Assembly (NCBI GenBank): GCA_027309085.1 | Contig: DAIDDL010000019.1 | Location: 1 to 64,000, forward strand | Origin: Sulfobacillus sp. | GTDB taxonomy: Bacteria > Bacillota > Sulfobacillia > Sulfobacillales > Sulfobacillaceae | Reading direction: 5' to 3' | Length of the DNA stretch: 64,000 nt | Shown: in pieces, positions 34,374 through 42,950 of the stretch | How the letters are laid out: each line of letters starts with the position of its first letter | Position numbering within the stretch: position 1 is the first letter of the stretch | The notes under the pieces: model-generated | The model's database searches: none | Told to the model about the DNA's origin: nothing | What the model saw: the letters and a program-made list of their open reading frames with translations, nothing else | Program-made: the position numbers and the translations under genes

Positions 34374-35393
34374 TCACGAGGGCCCCGCAAAAGCTTGCCG
34401 GGCCCACCGCGCCAGCACCGCCAAGTCCCGGTCGCTGACCACGGTAATGGCGTAAGCGCCCTGGCGCAAGGCCAAAGTGCTCCACAGTCCGTCGGTCATC
34501 CCCGTGTACCCCGGGAACCCGCTGACAGGCTCGGTGAAGCGCCAGGCTGGAGTCCCGGCCGCAGTCCCTGCCGACACGGTCACCACCACCTGGCTTATCC
34601 CCCGGCCGTAGCGCACCATCTCCTGGGAGCCTGCGCGCTCCACGGAGGTTCTCGGCAGCGGCCCAAAGCGCGCGGGAACCGCGAAGCCCTCAAGAGCCGC
34701 CGAAACTCCCTGGGCCGCCCCCGACGCGGGCTTGACGGCGGCCCCTGGATTCCCCGCCGAATAGACCACGGCCTTCGCCTCGAAGACCATCCGCCCCGCC
34801 CGGTAGAAAGCTGCGCCCATCGGCTGGCCCGTGGCCGCATGAAACCAGTAGACAATGGCGGAAAAGGGGGAGCGCACTGCCGGGCGGGCCAGTGTCACCT
34901 GGTATGCCGGCACTCCCGCCAGAGCGGTCTGCCGGACTTTGCTCTGCCAGTCCCTGGCTTCATGTACTTGGGGAATAATCCAGCTCACAGGCCCCCAAAA
35001 GCCCCGGGGCGCAGTGACAGCGGCGGCCGCGGCGGTGCTTTGGAAACCGTCTGCGGTGATAGCGCCGTGCACGCAGGCCGCGTCAGCCAGCACGGCGCCC
35101 GCGGGCGTCAGCACCTGAATCCTCCAGTCCCGGGGGGAGTGGTCATAAAAATTCACCAACCGCCTGCGGCCTTCTCCTGCGCCTAACCCAGATCTTGCAC
35201 CGGTCCCTGCAATCTGCAGCGTCTCTGAAAAATTCCCCGCCGCCGCCGCACGCCTGGCGCGGGCAAAGAGGACCTGGGCATCCTCACGCGGCAAAGATCC
35301 CCGCGCCTGAGCAAAGGGCGCCAAAAACAGCCCGCCCCCCATCACCACGGCACCTAGCATGCTGAATGCTGTCCAGGTATTGACCCGGCCCAT
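34374..35393 (-). CDS. Exported MucB/RseB- or LolA-like protein
   Basis: 339 residues. A signal peptide is clear (MGRVNTW, hydrophobic core, then cleavage after PFAQA). The remainder is beta-rich: a LolA/RseB-like N-terminal half (VNFYDHSPRDWRIQVLTPAG, AYQVTLARPA, VYWFHAATGQPMGAAFYRAG) and a C-terminal half ending in VVSDRDLAVLARWARQAF, which resembles the RseB end where the protein senses lipids and holds the anti-sigma factor. No sigma or anti-sigma gene is adjacent. Family call by pattern only; function unknown. Confidence 0.6.
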   Translation of the reverse strand: MGRVNTWTAFSMLGAVVMGGGLFLAPFAQARGSLPREDAQVLFARARRAAAAGNFSETLQIAGTGARSGLGAGEGRRRLVNFYDHSPRDWRIQVLTPAGAVLADAACVHGAITADGFQSTAAAAAVTAPRGFWGPVSWIIPQVHEARDWQSKVRQTALAGVPAYQVTLARPAVRSPFSAIVYWFHAATGQPMGAAFYRAGRMVFEAKAVVYSAGNPGAAVKPASGAAQGVSAALEGFAVPARFGPLPRTSVERAGSQEMVRYGRGISQVVVTVSAGTAAGTPAWRFTEPVSGFPGYTGMTDGLWSTLALRQGAYAITVVSDRDLAVLARWARQAFAGPS

Positions 35394-35491
35394 AAACCCA
35401 CCTCCTTTGGCTATTCTGCCCGGAACTGGAGCAGATATCCTGGGTTACGACAGCCTGTGGTATACTCAATATCCAAACAATTTAGAGGAGA

Positions 35492-36160
35492 ATGCCCGTG
35501 CTAAGCGCCATCCATACCGTTACGCAGTGGCTGAACCAGGTGGGCTACCTCGCCGTCTACCTGGTGCTGTTTGTGGAAAGTATCGGGGTACCGAGCCCGT
35601 CAGAGATTATTTTGCTATTTTCCGGCTATGAAGTGTGGCTGGGGCATTTCTCCTACCCAGTGGTCGTGCTGGTGGCGGCGGCCGGGAGCACAACCGGAGC
35701 CACGGGCGCCTATTTCATCGCCCGGCTGGGAGGCCGCCCGCTCATTCTCAAGCATTTCCGCTGGATCTTCCGCACCCCTGAGCGCCTGGCTTACTGGGAG
35801 AACTACTTTCATACCAGAGGGGACAAAGTGGTGCTCATCGGCCGCATCATTTCCGGGGTGCGCATGATTATTTCCTATCCGGCAGGCATCTTCGAAATGC
35901 CCTATCCCCGGTTTCTGCTGTTTACCGTCATCGGCTCCATTTTGTGGCCCCTGATAGCCGTCACCGCCGGCTATCTTCTAGGTCCCCATGTAGTGTCCGG
36001 GCTGGAATCCGCCAAGCGTTACGAAGCCCCGGTGGCCGCAGGCGCTGTCCTGCTGGCGGGAGCATGGTGGTGGTGGGACCGCCAGAAGAAAAAACGCCAG
36101 GTCCTCCCCTCTCCCGAGGAACCGTCTAGCGGCCATGTTCAGGAAGAGGAGAAGCCCTAG
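35492..36160 (+). CDS. DedA-family membrane protein
   Basis: 222 residues, several membrane helices. DedA motifs are seen: LVLFVESIGVPSPSEIILLFSGY near the N-terminus (E at the re-entrant loop), GSTTGATGAYFIARLGGRP, then the amphipathic FHTRGDKVVLIGRIISGVRMIISYPAGIFEMPYPRF, which contains the conserved G-R-x-x-x-x-x-R pair. DedA proteins are flippases or undecaprenyl-phosphate/phosphatidylethanolamine transport factors. Lys-rich tail in the cytoplasm. ATG 35492 lies close to GAGGAG; GTG 35498 has better spacing. TATACT at 35461 with TG upstream may be its -10. Confidence 0.9.
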   Translation: MPVLSAIHTVTQWLNQVGYLAVYLVLFVESIGVPSPSEIILLFSGYEVWLGHFSYPVVVLVAAAGSTTGATGAYFIARLGGRPLILKHFRWIFRTPERLAYWENYFHTRGDKVVLIGRIISGVRMIISYPAGIFEMPYPRFLLFTVIGSILWPLIAVTAGYLLGPHVVSGLESAKRYEAPVAAGAVLLAGAWWWWDRQKKKRQVLPSPEEPSSGHVQEEEKP

Positions 36161-36172
36161 CCGGGCGACTCT

Positions 36173-37030
36173 CTAACGCAATGTGAACGTCCCCTCGCAG
36201 ACTTCCTGCGCCGGACCGGTCAGGAAAACATTGCCGCTCTTGTCATCCCATGACGCCTCAAGAATTCCTCCGGGCACTGTGACTTCAACATTGCGGGAGA
36301 CCCGCCCCGTCAACACGGCGGCGACCGTGGAGGCGGCGACGCCTGTGCCGCAAGCCATGGTCAGCCCGGCTCCCCGCTCCCAGTGCCTGATGCGCAGGCG
36401 GTGGAAGTCCACGATCTCCACCGAGTGCACGTTGGTGCGCCGGGGGAACATCGGGTGGTGTTCGATTTTTGTCCCCATCTCCTCCATGACCCTCGGGTCC
36501 CACAGGGGCCCGAAAACCATCACGTGGGGGTTTCCCATGGACACGCAAGTGACAGTCACCATGCTGCCGTCCACTTCCAGGGGCTCCTCAATGCACGTCG
36601 CGCTGGCGGTGCCAATCATCCCGATCTCACTGCGGCTCAGGCGGGGGGTGCCCATATTTACCCGGATGACGCGGGCCAGCCCGCCCTCGGCCGCAATCAC
36701 CTCCGGGTACAAGAGCCCTGCCCCGGTCTCAATCGCCTGGCCTGGCTCCAACTGGCCGCGGTCGTAGAGCCATTTGGCCAGAGCGCGCAAGCCGTTGCCG
36801 CACATTTCCGACTCAGACCCATCGGCGTTGAAAATGCGCATCCGCACCGGCGCGCTCTGGGACGGCGCAATCAGAATGATGCCGTCCGACCCCACCCCGA
36901 AGTGGCGGTCGCTCATGACCACCGCGTAATGGCTCCACACGCTGTCCGGCTGCTCTGCCATCATGCGGGTGTCGATAAACAGGTAATCATTTCCCAGGCC
37001 ATGCATCTTGGTAAAGCGCAGGGGTTCCAT
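36173..37030 (-). CDS. dapF: Diaminopimelate epimerase
   Basis: Interconverts LL- and meso-diaminopimelate for lysine and peptidoglycan. 285 residues. FTKMHGLGNDYLFID opens the first half; both catalytic Cys are present in EMCGNGLRALAKW and TMACGTGVAAS; the last domain ends GGILEASWD. I chose ATG 37030 because the upstream extension lacks family resemblance. Convergent with the DedA gene. Confidence 0.94.
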   Translation of the reverse strand: MEPLRFTKMHGLGNDYLFIDTRMMAEQPDSVWSHYAVVMSDRHFGVGSDGIILIAPSQSAPVRMRIFNADGSESEMCGNGLRALAKWLYDRGQLEPGQAIETGAGLLYPEVIAAEGGLARVIRVNMGTPRLSRSEIGMIGTASATCIEEPLEVDGSMVTVTCVSMGNPHVMVFGPLWDPRVMEEMGTKIEHHPMFPRRTNVHSVEIVDFHRLRIRHWERGAGLTMACGTGVAASTVAAVLTGRVSRNVEVTVPGGILEASWDDKSGNVFLTGPAQEVCEGTFTLR

Positions 37031-37256
37031 GCTGCTCAATTTTCCCACCGTCCTTGTTGGCGAAGTTGCCACGCGGCAAATTTTTGTCTTTCAGTATAGT
37101 CGTTATCCCTGCTGCCGCATAGCGGCCGTGGGCTTTTGGCTCCCAATTTGCACGTTGGCCGCGGCCCGGTCTGCGGAGCATGCCCGCTCGTGGGCACGCA
37201 GTTCCCACGCGCCGTCCCCGCGCGGCGCTGGACAAACAGTACCGTCCGTTACGCAA
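37031..37256. other. Intergenic stretch between dapF and the ATPase terminator
   Basis: No gene recognised. The first ~90 bases are A/T-richer and probably hold the dapF promoter, though no hexamer pair is convincing; the rest is GC-rich without coding character. Confidence 0.4.
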
Positions 37257-37287
37257 AGAGAAGCCGCGTCAGAGCGCGGCTTCTCTC
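37257..37287 (-). terminator. Terminator hairpin, probably of the P-type ATPase gene
   Basis: AGAGAAGCCGCG and CGCGGCTTCTCT pair around TCAGAG. The stem is strong and symmetrical and could work on both strands. It lies 77 bases beyond the ATPase stop codon. Confidence 0.55.
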
Positions 37288-37363
37288 TAGCCCCAACACG
37301 GCGGCCACAACCTCTTTTGCGAAATACTGGCGCCGCCTTCGGGAAGGGGGATCCGCCCGGCGC

Positions 37364-40027
37364 TCACTGGGCGGACCTGCGCACCATCTGCCGGATGGGG
37401 CGGAGAACCACATCGCGGAAGGCCGCCAGCATTTGAATGAATCCGGAAGCCAGCACCACTACCAGCCAGTCTGACCAGCTTAGCGGGTCCGTTTTAAACA
37501 GTTCGCGCAGAGACGGCACATAGATAATCGCCACAAGCATGACAATGGATGACCCCACCGCCAACACGGCCCAGATATTGGAGAACAGCCCAATCTCGAG
37601 AAAACTCCGGTCTTCGGCGCGGGCATCAAACACATGGAACAGCTGGCTGAGAATCAATGTGCCGAGCGCCATGGTCCGGGCTTCCCGCAGCCCCATTCCC
37701 CAGACACTCATAGACCAGACAAACACCAGCAGGGTGCTTACCCCAATCAATATCCCGCGAAATGCGATCTTCGTGCCCAGTCCGCGGGCGAAGATGCTTT
37801 CGTTTGGGGACCGCGGCGGGCGGTCCATCACTCCGGGGCTCGGCGGGTCCACGCCCAGGGCCATGGCCGGCAGTCCGTCGGTGACCAGATTCACAAAGAG
37901 AATCTGGATAGGCAGCAAGGGCAGCGGCATTCCGAAAAACGCCGCCAGGAACATCACCAGCACTTCGCCCACATTGCAGGACAGGAGGTAGCGGATAAAT
38001 TTTCGGATGTTGTCGTAGATGGCGCGCCCTTCCTCAATGGCGCGCACAATTGTCGCGAAATTGTCATCCGTGAGAATCATGGCCGAGGCTTCTTTGGTCA
38101 CGTCCGTGCCGGTCTTTCCCATGGCGACCCCAATATCGGCCTCTTTCAGGGCGGGGGCGTCATTCACCCCGTCTCCCGTCATCGCCACCACATCGCCTTT
38201 GGCCTTCCATGCGCGCACCACCCGCAGCTTGTGAGGGGGGGACACCCGGGCATAGACGCGGATCTGAGCGACACGGGCGGCGAGTTCCTGGTCAGTGAGG
38301 CGGTCCAGCTCGGGTCCGGTGATAATTTCGTCACCCGGCCCGAGCATGCCCATCCGCTCGCCGATCGCCCGGGCAGTCTTGGGATGGTCCCCGGTAATCA
38401 TCACGGTGCGCAGTCCAGCCTTTTTGGCCTCCCGTATCGCCTGCACCGCCTCCGGCCGCGGCGGGTCAATCATTCCCACCAGACCCAAAAGCACCAGGTC
38501 CTGCTCCCAAGCCTCTTCGGGCTCATCGCCCCGGACCGGCCTGTAGGCCACAGCCAGCACCCGCAGCGCCTCGTCCGCCATCTGGTCGTTAGCCGCCTGC
38601 GCCTGCAGGCGCAGGCGGCGGTCCATGGGCAGGACCCGCTCATTGAGCTCCATGAAGCGGCAGCGCGGCAAAATGGCGTCGGGGGCGCCTTTCACGTAGA
38701 CCGCGCGGCGGTTTCTCCGGTCCGCGGCCATCACCGCCATGCGCTGGCGCTCCGATTCAAAAGGGATTTCGCCTTGCCGGATGTATTCCTTGCCGATATC
38801 TGCGGGGCTGACCCCACAGTCTTGCGCGGCCCACAGCAAAGCCACCTCAGTGGGGTCGCCTTTGGCTTGCCCGCTGTCGTGTCCCAGGGATTCGCCCGCG
38901 GACGCGTTGTTGCACAAGACGGCTCCCGTGAGCAATTTGCGGACGGTCAGCGAGTGCCCCGCATTCTCCCCCGGCTCCACTCTCTCCTCCCCGGCCCAGA
39001 TCGCGGTCACCGTCATCTGGTTTTTGGTCAGCGTGCCGGTTTTGTCCGTGCAAATCACGGTGGTGCAGCCGAGGGTCTCTACGGCGGGGAGGCGGCGGAC
39101 AATGGCATGCGCCCGGATCATGCGCTGGACTCCCAGCGCCAGAGCAATGGTCACAATCGCCGGCAGCCCTTCGGGAATCGCCGCCACCGCCAGGCTGACC
39201 CCGGTCAGAAACATCTGGTAGAGGGGCTCGCCCCGGAACAGCCCGGTAATGACCACAACCAGCACAATGAGGAGAGAAAGGTACACCAAAATCTTGCCAA
39301 GATGTTCCAGGCGCCGCTGCAAAGGTGTCTGGTCCTCCACCGCTTCCCGCATCAGGTGGGCAATGGTCCCCATTTCCGTATGCATCCCCGTCGCCACCAC
39401 CAAAGCCTGCCCGCGGCCATGGGACACAGAGGTTCCCATGTACACCATATTGCGGCGGTCCGCCACCGGGGCTTCAGGATCCGCCACCGGCGCCAGCGTC
39501 TTTCTCACACTCTGCGACTCTCCTGTCAGCGCTGCCTCGTCGGTTTTCAAACCCCAGACGGCCAGCAGGCGGCAGTCGGCAGGTATCCTGTCCCCGGCCT
39601 CGAGCTCGACAATGTCCCCCGGCACCAATTCTTCAGCCGGGATTGTCTTGACGGCGCCGTCGCGCAGCACATGCGCTTCTGGCGCGGTCAGCTGTTTCAG
39701 GGTCTCCACAGATTTTTCCGCACGGTACTCCTGGATGAATCCCAGAGCGGCATTCATCAGCACAATGGCCAGAATCGTGACCGCATCGCCCACTTCGCCA
39801 AGGAGGAAAGACACGATAGTGGCGCCAATCAAGACCAAAACCATAAAATCCCGAAATTGGCTGAGAAATATGCTCCACCAGGGCGTTTTCCGGGCTGCCT
39901 GAATTGCATTCAAGCCAACCTCGCGCAGCCTGGTCCCGGCCTCGGACTGGCTCAGACCACGGTCAGCCGCGGACCGCAATTGCATCAGTGCTTCTTCGCC
40001 TGTTAAGGTATGCCACAGCTCGGCCAC
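37364..40027 (-). CDS. P-type cation ATPase, SERCA-like (probable Ca2+ exporter)
   Basis: 887 residues, P2A type. N-terminal cation ATPase domain; actuator TGES (EAALTGESQSV); membrane helix 4 with the calcium-site AIPEGLPAIV; phosphorylation site CTDKTGTLTKNQM; nucleotide-binding KGAPD; hinge TGDGVNDAPALKEADIGVAMG; helix 6 NLVTDGLPAMALGVDPP with the Asn and Asp of the calcium sites. Ten helices are expected. The calcium-site residues argue for Ca2+ (or Mn2+) rather than Na+/K+. GTG start after GGAGGGATAG; no riboswitch was found in its short leader. Confidence 0.93.
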   Translation of the reverse strand: MAELWHTLTGEEALMQLRSAADRGLSQSEAGTRLREVGLNAIQAARKTPWWSIFLSQFRDFMVLVLIGATIVSFLLGEVGDAVTILAIVLMNAALGFIQEYRAEKSVETLKQLTAPEAHVLRDGAVKTIPAEELVPGDIVELEAGDRIPADCRLLAVWGLKTDEAALTGESQSVRKTLAPVADPEAPVADRRNMVYMGTSVSHGRGQALVVATGMHTEMGTIAHLMREAVEDQTPLQRRLEHLGKILVYLSLLIVLVVVITGLFRGEPLYQMFLTGVSLAVAAIPEGLPAIVTIALALGVQRMIRAHAIVRRLPAVETLGCTTVICTDKTGTLTKNQMTVTAIWAGEERVEPGENAGHSLTVRKLLTGAVLCNNASAGESLGHDSGQAKGDPTEVALLWAAQDCGVSPADIGKEYIRQGEIPFESERQRMAVMAADRRNRRAVYVKGAPDAILPRCRFMELNERVLPMDRRLRLQAQAANDQMADEALRVLAVAYRPVRGDEPEEAWEQDLVLLGLVGMIDPPRPEAVQAIREAKKAGLRTVMITGDHPKTARAIGERMGMLGPGDEIITGPELDRLTDQELAARVAQIRVYARVSPPHKLRVVRAWKAKGDVVAMTGDGVNDAPALKEADIGVAMGKTGTDVTKEASAMILTDDNFATIVRAIEEGRAIYDNIRKFIRYLLSCNVGEVLVMFLAAFFGMPLPLLPIQILFVNLVTDGLPAMALGVDPPSPGVMDRPPRSPNESIFARGLGTKIAFRGILIGVSTLLVFVWSMSVWGMGLREARTMALGTLILSQLFHVFDARAEDRSFLEIGLFSNIWAVLAVGSSIVMLVAIIYVPSLRELFKTDPLSWSDWLVVVLASGFIQMLAAFRDVVLRPIRQMVRRSAQ

Positions 40028-40138
40028 ACCTATCCCTCCTGTCCCATTCGGATAATTCCTATGTCCGCAGGGACAAGATCAGAACGCGTGCGCCAAATGG
40101 CTGGCTGTTTGGGGCCAGCAAGTATTTCAAGGGCCATC

Positions 40139-41377
40139 CTACAGGGCGATGCCCTCCGCCTGCTCGGGGCCCGCTGACTTCACCCGCTTCACCACTTGAC
40201 CTAAAGCTAGAGCCATGGCCACACTCACCGCCGCCAGCACAACAAATCCCGCCCCGAACTGCGGGGGGCGGATCACGGCCCCGAAAATGGGAGGGCCCAG
40301 GATAATCCCGATATTCTCGCCGATGATGACGATGGACATCGCGAGGGGCAGGTCACGGGGCGTGAGAGCCACCCGCCCGGGCGCGGCAAAAATCAGGGTA
40401 GGAATCACCCCGCCCAGAGCGCCGGTCAGAAAACTGGCGGCCAGCATGATGGCAAAGGGACTGTAAGCCAGCACGACCCACAGTGCAGCCAGGATCCAGG
40501 CGGGGAGGACAAACACCAGATACCAGCGTGTGCGGGGGTGGCCTAAGGCCACTCCTGAGAGAATATTGAACCCCGCGTTGACTACGCTGATCAGGGCGGC
40601 CAGCAGTCCGGCGGTGACGAGTGTCATATGAAACCGTTCCGTGAAAAAAGTAGTGACCCAGGTGTTGAAGGCGAAAAAAGAAAAAGTGAAACAGGCAAAC
40701 GCGAGACCGACCCACAACATCGGCACCAGCACCTGGCGGGAAATGCCAGGGCTCTGCGGGGCATCCCCCAAGACGCCCGGGCGCGCGGGCGGCTCCATGC
40801 GGAGCGCCGCCATAGCCAGGAAAGCCGCGAGGTCACACACGGTCAGCACCAGTTCCAGGGGCCGCACGGACAGATTCGTAACCAGGTGCGGGGCTGCGAC
40901 AAACATCACCACACTGCCCACCGGCACCCATGTCGCCCACACCCCCATCGCCTTGGCGGCATGCCGGGCCGGCACCTGCTGGGAAATCGCAGCGGGGGCG
41001 GCCACAGAAATCAGCCCGAAACCCATTCCCGAAACAAACCGGGCCGCCAGCACCGCCCCGAAGTCAGCCTGCCCGTAACCCACAATGAGGGCCAAGGCCC
41101 CCGCGGCGGACAGTCCAAGCCCGGCCATTCCCGTGGCCTTGGCCCCAAAGCGGTGAGTCAGCGAGCCTGCTGGCAAGGCTGTAATGACAGTAGCCAGCGC
41201 GAAAAGAGACATCAAAAGTCCGGCGGACGGCGCCAGTATATGCAGGTGGCGCTGAAAAATCGGAGTCAGCGGGGGAATGGAAAATTCCGTCATCGTCCCC
41301 GCCAGACCCACCATGTAGCATACCGCCACGATGATAACCACTCGGTACCTCACGGCATCCTCCCCTGAACTTGACAT
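40139..41377 (-). CDS. MFS transporter
   Basis: 412 residues with about twelve hydrophobic helices. RYRVVIIVAVCYMVGLAG is helix 1; the loop 2-3 signature is GSLTHRFGAKATGMAGL, and the second half repeats the pattern after a cytoplasmic loop (ALRMEPPARPGVLGDAPQ). Resembles CynX/NimT-type or nitrate/cyanate-like permeases in layout, but substrate cannot be told. It lies 16 bases after the MDR oxidoreductase and is probably in its operon. Confidence 0.85.
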   Translation of the reverse strand: MSSSGEDAVRYRVVIIVAVCYMVGLAGTMTEFSIPPLTPIFQRHLHILAPSAGLLMSLFALATVITALPAGSLTHRFGAKATGMAGLGLSAAGALALIVGYGQADFGAVLAARFVSGMGFGLISVAAPAAISQQVPARHAAKAMGVWATWVPVGSVVMFVAAPHLVTNLSVRPLELVLTVCDLAAFLAMAALRMEPPARPGVLGDAPQSPGISRQVLVPMLWVGLAFACFTFSFFAFNTWVTTFFTERFHMTLVTAGLLAALISVVNAGFNILSGVALGHPRTRWYLVFVLPAWILAALWVVLAYSPFAIMLAASFLTGALGGVIPTLIFAAPGRVALTPRDLPLAMSIVIIGENIGIILGPPIFGAVIRPPQFGAGFVVLAAVSVAMALALGQVVKRVKSAGPEQAEGIAL

Positions 41378-41393
41378 CTGGACCAGCCCCGCG

Positions 41394-42359
41394 TCAGCCC
41401 CATGGGCGAATGACCCCCCTTTCGTGTTCCTGGCCCTGACTGATGCGGCGGTATAATTCCCTGGCGCCGCTCAGGTCGGCCACGGCCAGCTCCGGTTGGA
41501 ACAGCCCGCCGGGACGGAGTTCTTCGGTGACGCGCAAGAGAATCCGCTGGCTCTCGGCCAAACTGAACTGCAAAGAATCCACCCCGGTCAGCTGCGCCTG
41601 GCTGTGATAGAAATCGACCAGGTCAAAGGAGACCATCCGGGAGCCGGAAGATGCCAGCACTACCATCCTGCCATTTTTCCCCAGACACGCGGCGTGAGAC
41701 GCGAATGACTCCCCGCCAACCGCATCAAACACCACATCGGCGCCCCGTCCCCCCGTCACCTCCATGACTGCTCCCCGCAACTCCTGGCGGGTGGTGTCCA
41801 CAAAAGCATCCAGGGGAAGAGCCCTGAGAGCCTCCGGCCTCCGCCCCACCCCGATCACCCGGGCGTGTTGGGCCCGTGCCAGAGAAAGCGCCGCCAGACC
41901 CACAGCCCCCGTCACTCCGGCAATCACCACCGTCTCGTCAGGCTCCAGGCGGGCCTGGCCCATCAGTCCCTGCCAGGCCGTGGTATAGGGAACGCCCATC
42001 GCCGCCAGCCTGTCGTCGCTCAGACCATCTGGAGACAGCACCAGAGCTTCTTCCGGGACAGCGAGGTACTGGGCATGGGATCCCGGCCGGACAAACCCTA
42101 ACGGGGCTCCTGACCCGAATACCCGCCGCGCACGCCATAAACCGGGGCCTTCTTCCACTATGCCCGCAAAGTCCCGGCCCGGAATGCAGGGGAAAATCGT
42201 CTGGGGAAAATGTCCCTGCGCATTTTTCGTGTCGCTCACATTAATGCCTGCCGCAGCCACTTTCACTATCACTTCCCCGCTCCGGGGCCGCGGGTCCGGC
42301 ACCGCGGCCACCGTCATTCCCGACCAGGGGCCCGGTTGGGCAATCAGCAATGCTTGCAT
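41394..42359 (-). CDS. Zinc-independent MDR alcohol dehydrogenase/quinone oxidoreductase
   Basis: 321 residues. GroES-like N-terminal half (SGEVIVKVAAAGINVSDTKN, FPCIPGRDFAGIV) and Rossmann half with GVTGAVGLAALSLARAQ and GADVVFDAVGG. The catalytic-zinc Cys/His ligands of alcohol dehydrogenases are missing, as in the quinone oxidoreductase branch. Probable NADPH donor. First gene of a two-gene unit with the MFS transporter; its promoter overlaps an inverted repeat. Confidence 0.9.
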   Translation of the reverse strand: MQALLIAQPGPWSGMTVAAVPDPRPRSGEVIVKVAAAGINVSDTKNAQGHFPQTIFPCIPGRDFAGIVEEGPGLWRARRVFGSGAPLGFVRPGSHAQYLAVPEEALVLSPDGLSDDRLAAMGVPYTTAWQGLMGQARLEPDETVVIAGVTGAVGLAALSLARAQHARVIGVGRRPEALRALPLDAFVDTTRQELRGAVMEVTGGRGADVVFDAVGGESFASHAACLGKNGRMVVLASSGSRMVSFDLVDFYHSQAQLTGVDSLQFSLAESQRILLRVTEELRPGGLFQPELAVADLSGARELYRRISQGQEHERGVIRPWG

Positions 42360-42399
42360 CGAGGCTCCACTCCTTTTGCTCCCTCTTGAACTTTTACAG

Positions 42400-42418
42400 C
42401 CCAGTATAGCAAACTGGG
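42400..42418 (-). promoter_or_regulatory. Promoter -10 of the MDR gene within an inverted repeat
   Basis: On the minus strand TGCTATACT gives an extended -10 (TATACT). It lies inside the inverted repeat CCCAGT-x7-ACTGGG, a likely operator. No regulator gene is adjacent. The other strand reads TATAGC at the same place and could be the -10 for the riboswitch transcript, with TTGAAC at 42386-42391 upstream at unusually short spacing. Confidence 0.45.
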
Positions 42419-42445
42419 ATTCTCCCGGTCTTGAGTCGGCGGGGC

Positions 42446-42540
42446 TCCCAACTTGCCGAAAGAATTCACGGGCGGCAATTGCCCCGGGGTCAAACCCGCG
42501 GGGACGGTTCGGAGCCAGCGGCAGCTCACCGAAGATGGGA
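42446..42540 (+). promoter_or_regulatory. c-di-AMP riboswitch aptamer (ydaO/yuaA type), apparently orphan
   Basis: The plus strand carries the conserved blocks of the ydaO/yuaA class in order: TTGCCGAA (42453-42460), GGGGTCAAACCC (42486-42497), and GAGCCAGCGGCAGCTCACC (42512-42530), which matches the end of the aptamer (C-x-C-C-G-x-C-A-G-C-T-A/C-A-C-C). The outer P1 stem can form between TCCCA-CTT (42446-42454) and AAG-TGGGA (42532-42540). An intrinsic terminator follows three bases later, as expected for a ligand-induced off switch. No plus-strand gene lies downstream for 3 kb. Class assignment is by motif and hand folding. Confidence 0.68.
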
Positions 42541-42542
42541 AG

Positions 42543-42576
42543 AAAAAGACGGCAGCTGTGGCTGCCGTCTTTTTCC
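42543..42576 (+). terminator. Intrinsic terminator after the c-di-AMP aptamer (bidirectional)
   Basis: AAAAAGACGGCAGC and GCTGCCGTCTTTTT form a perfect 14-bp stem around TGTG, with T tracts on both strands. It can end the riboswitch transcript and also the convergent small gene that stops at 42588. Confidence 0.9.
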
Positions 42577-42587
42577 TGCTATGTAGG

Positions 42588-42950
42588 CTACATATTGCTC
42601 GCAATCTTGTTGCGCACAGCTGGGTCGCTGTGACTGAGAGCCTCCTGCAGCAGCTTCATGTCCCGCTCGGCCAGATTCTTGGGCAGCTCTGCGGCCGATT
42701 TCATGCGCATTGCCAAAAAGGGTTTAAGGGCCGTATCAGGCAGGTTGGCAGCCAGTTTAAGATTCGTCGAGCACAGATTGAGATACTGGCTGTCTGTCGC
42801 CTTTTCCGCCATTTTACCGATCAGGTCCTTAAAGACGGCAATTTGATCATGTTCGGGCATGGCCATCACCTGCTCAAAAACTTTGCCCATGGTAGCCTCC
42901 CGCTCCGGTGCCGCCATAGAGCCCACGGCCAGAACGTCTAATTCCTCCAT
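42588..42950 (-). CDS. Small helical protein of unknown function
   Basis: 120 residues, ATG 42950 behind GGAGGGAAAAAT. It is predicted to be all-helical: MGKVFEQVMAMPEHDQIAVFKDLIGKM, then DSQYLNLCSTNLKLAANLP and AERDMKLLQEALSHSDPAVRNKIASNM. The repeated hydrophobic spacing resembles HEAT-like or adaptor proteins, but I recognise no family. One Cys, no membrane helix. Convergent with the orphan c-di-AMP riboswitch; read-through of that switch would make RNA antisense to this gene. Confidence 0.7.
   Translation of the reverse strand: MEELDVLAVGSMAAPEREATMGKVFEQVMAMPEHDQIAVFKDLIGKMAEKATDSQYLNLCSTNLKLAANLPDTALKPFLAMRMKSAAELPKNLAERDMKLLQEALSHSDPAVRNKIASNM

Noticed and set aside
37634-40006. A 790-codon plus-strand open frame opposite the P-type ATPase gene
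   Set aside because: Mirror frame of a GC-rich gene; no family motifs, no ribosome site, and the minus strand encodes an unmistakable ATPase.
39990-40138. Manganese (yybP-ykoY) or M-box riboswitch before the P-type ATPase gene
   Set aside because: The leader is only about 110 bases and lacks the conserved blocks of either class.
42453-42941. Plus-strand open frame running from the c-di-AMP aptamer through 42941
   Set aside because: It is the antisense of the small helical gene, has no ribosome site and includes the aptamer and terminator; not a target gene for the riboswitch.
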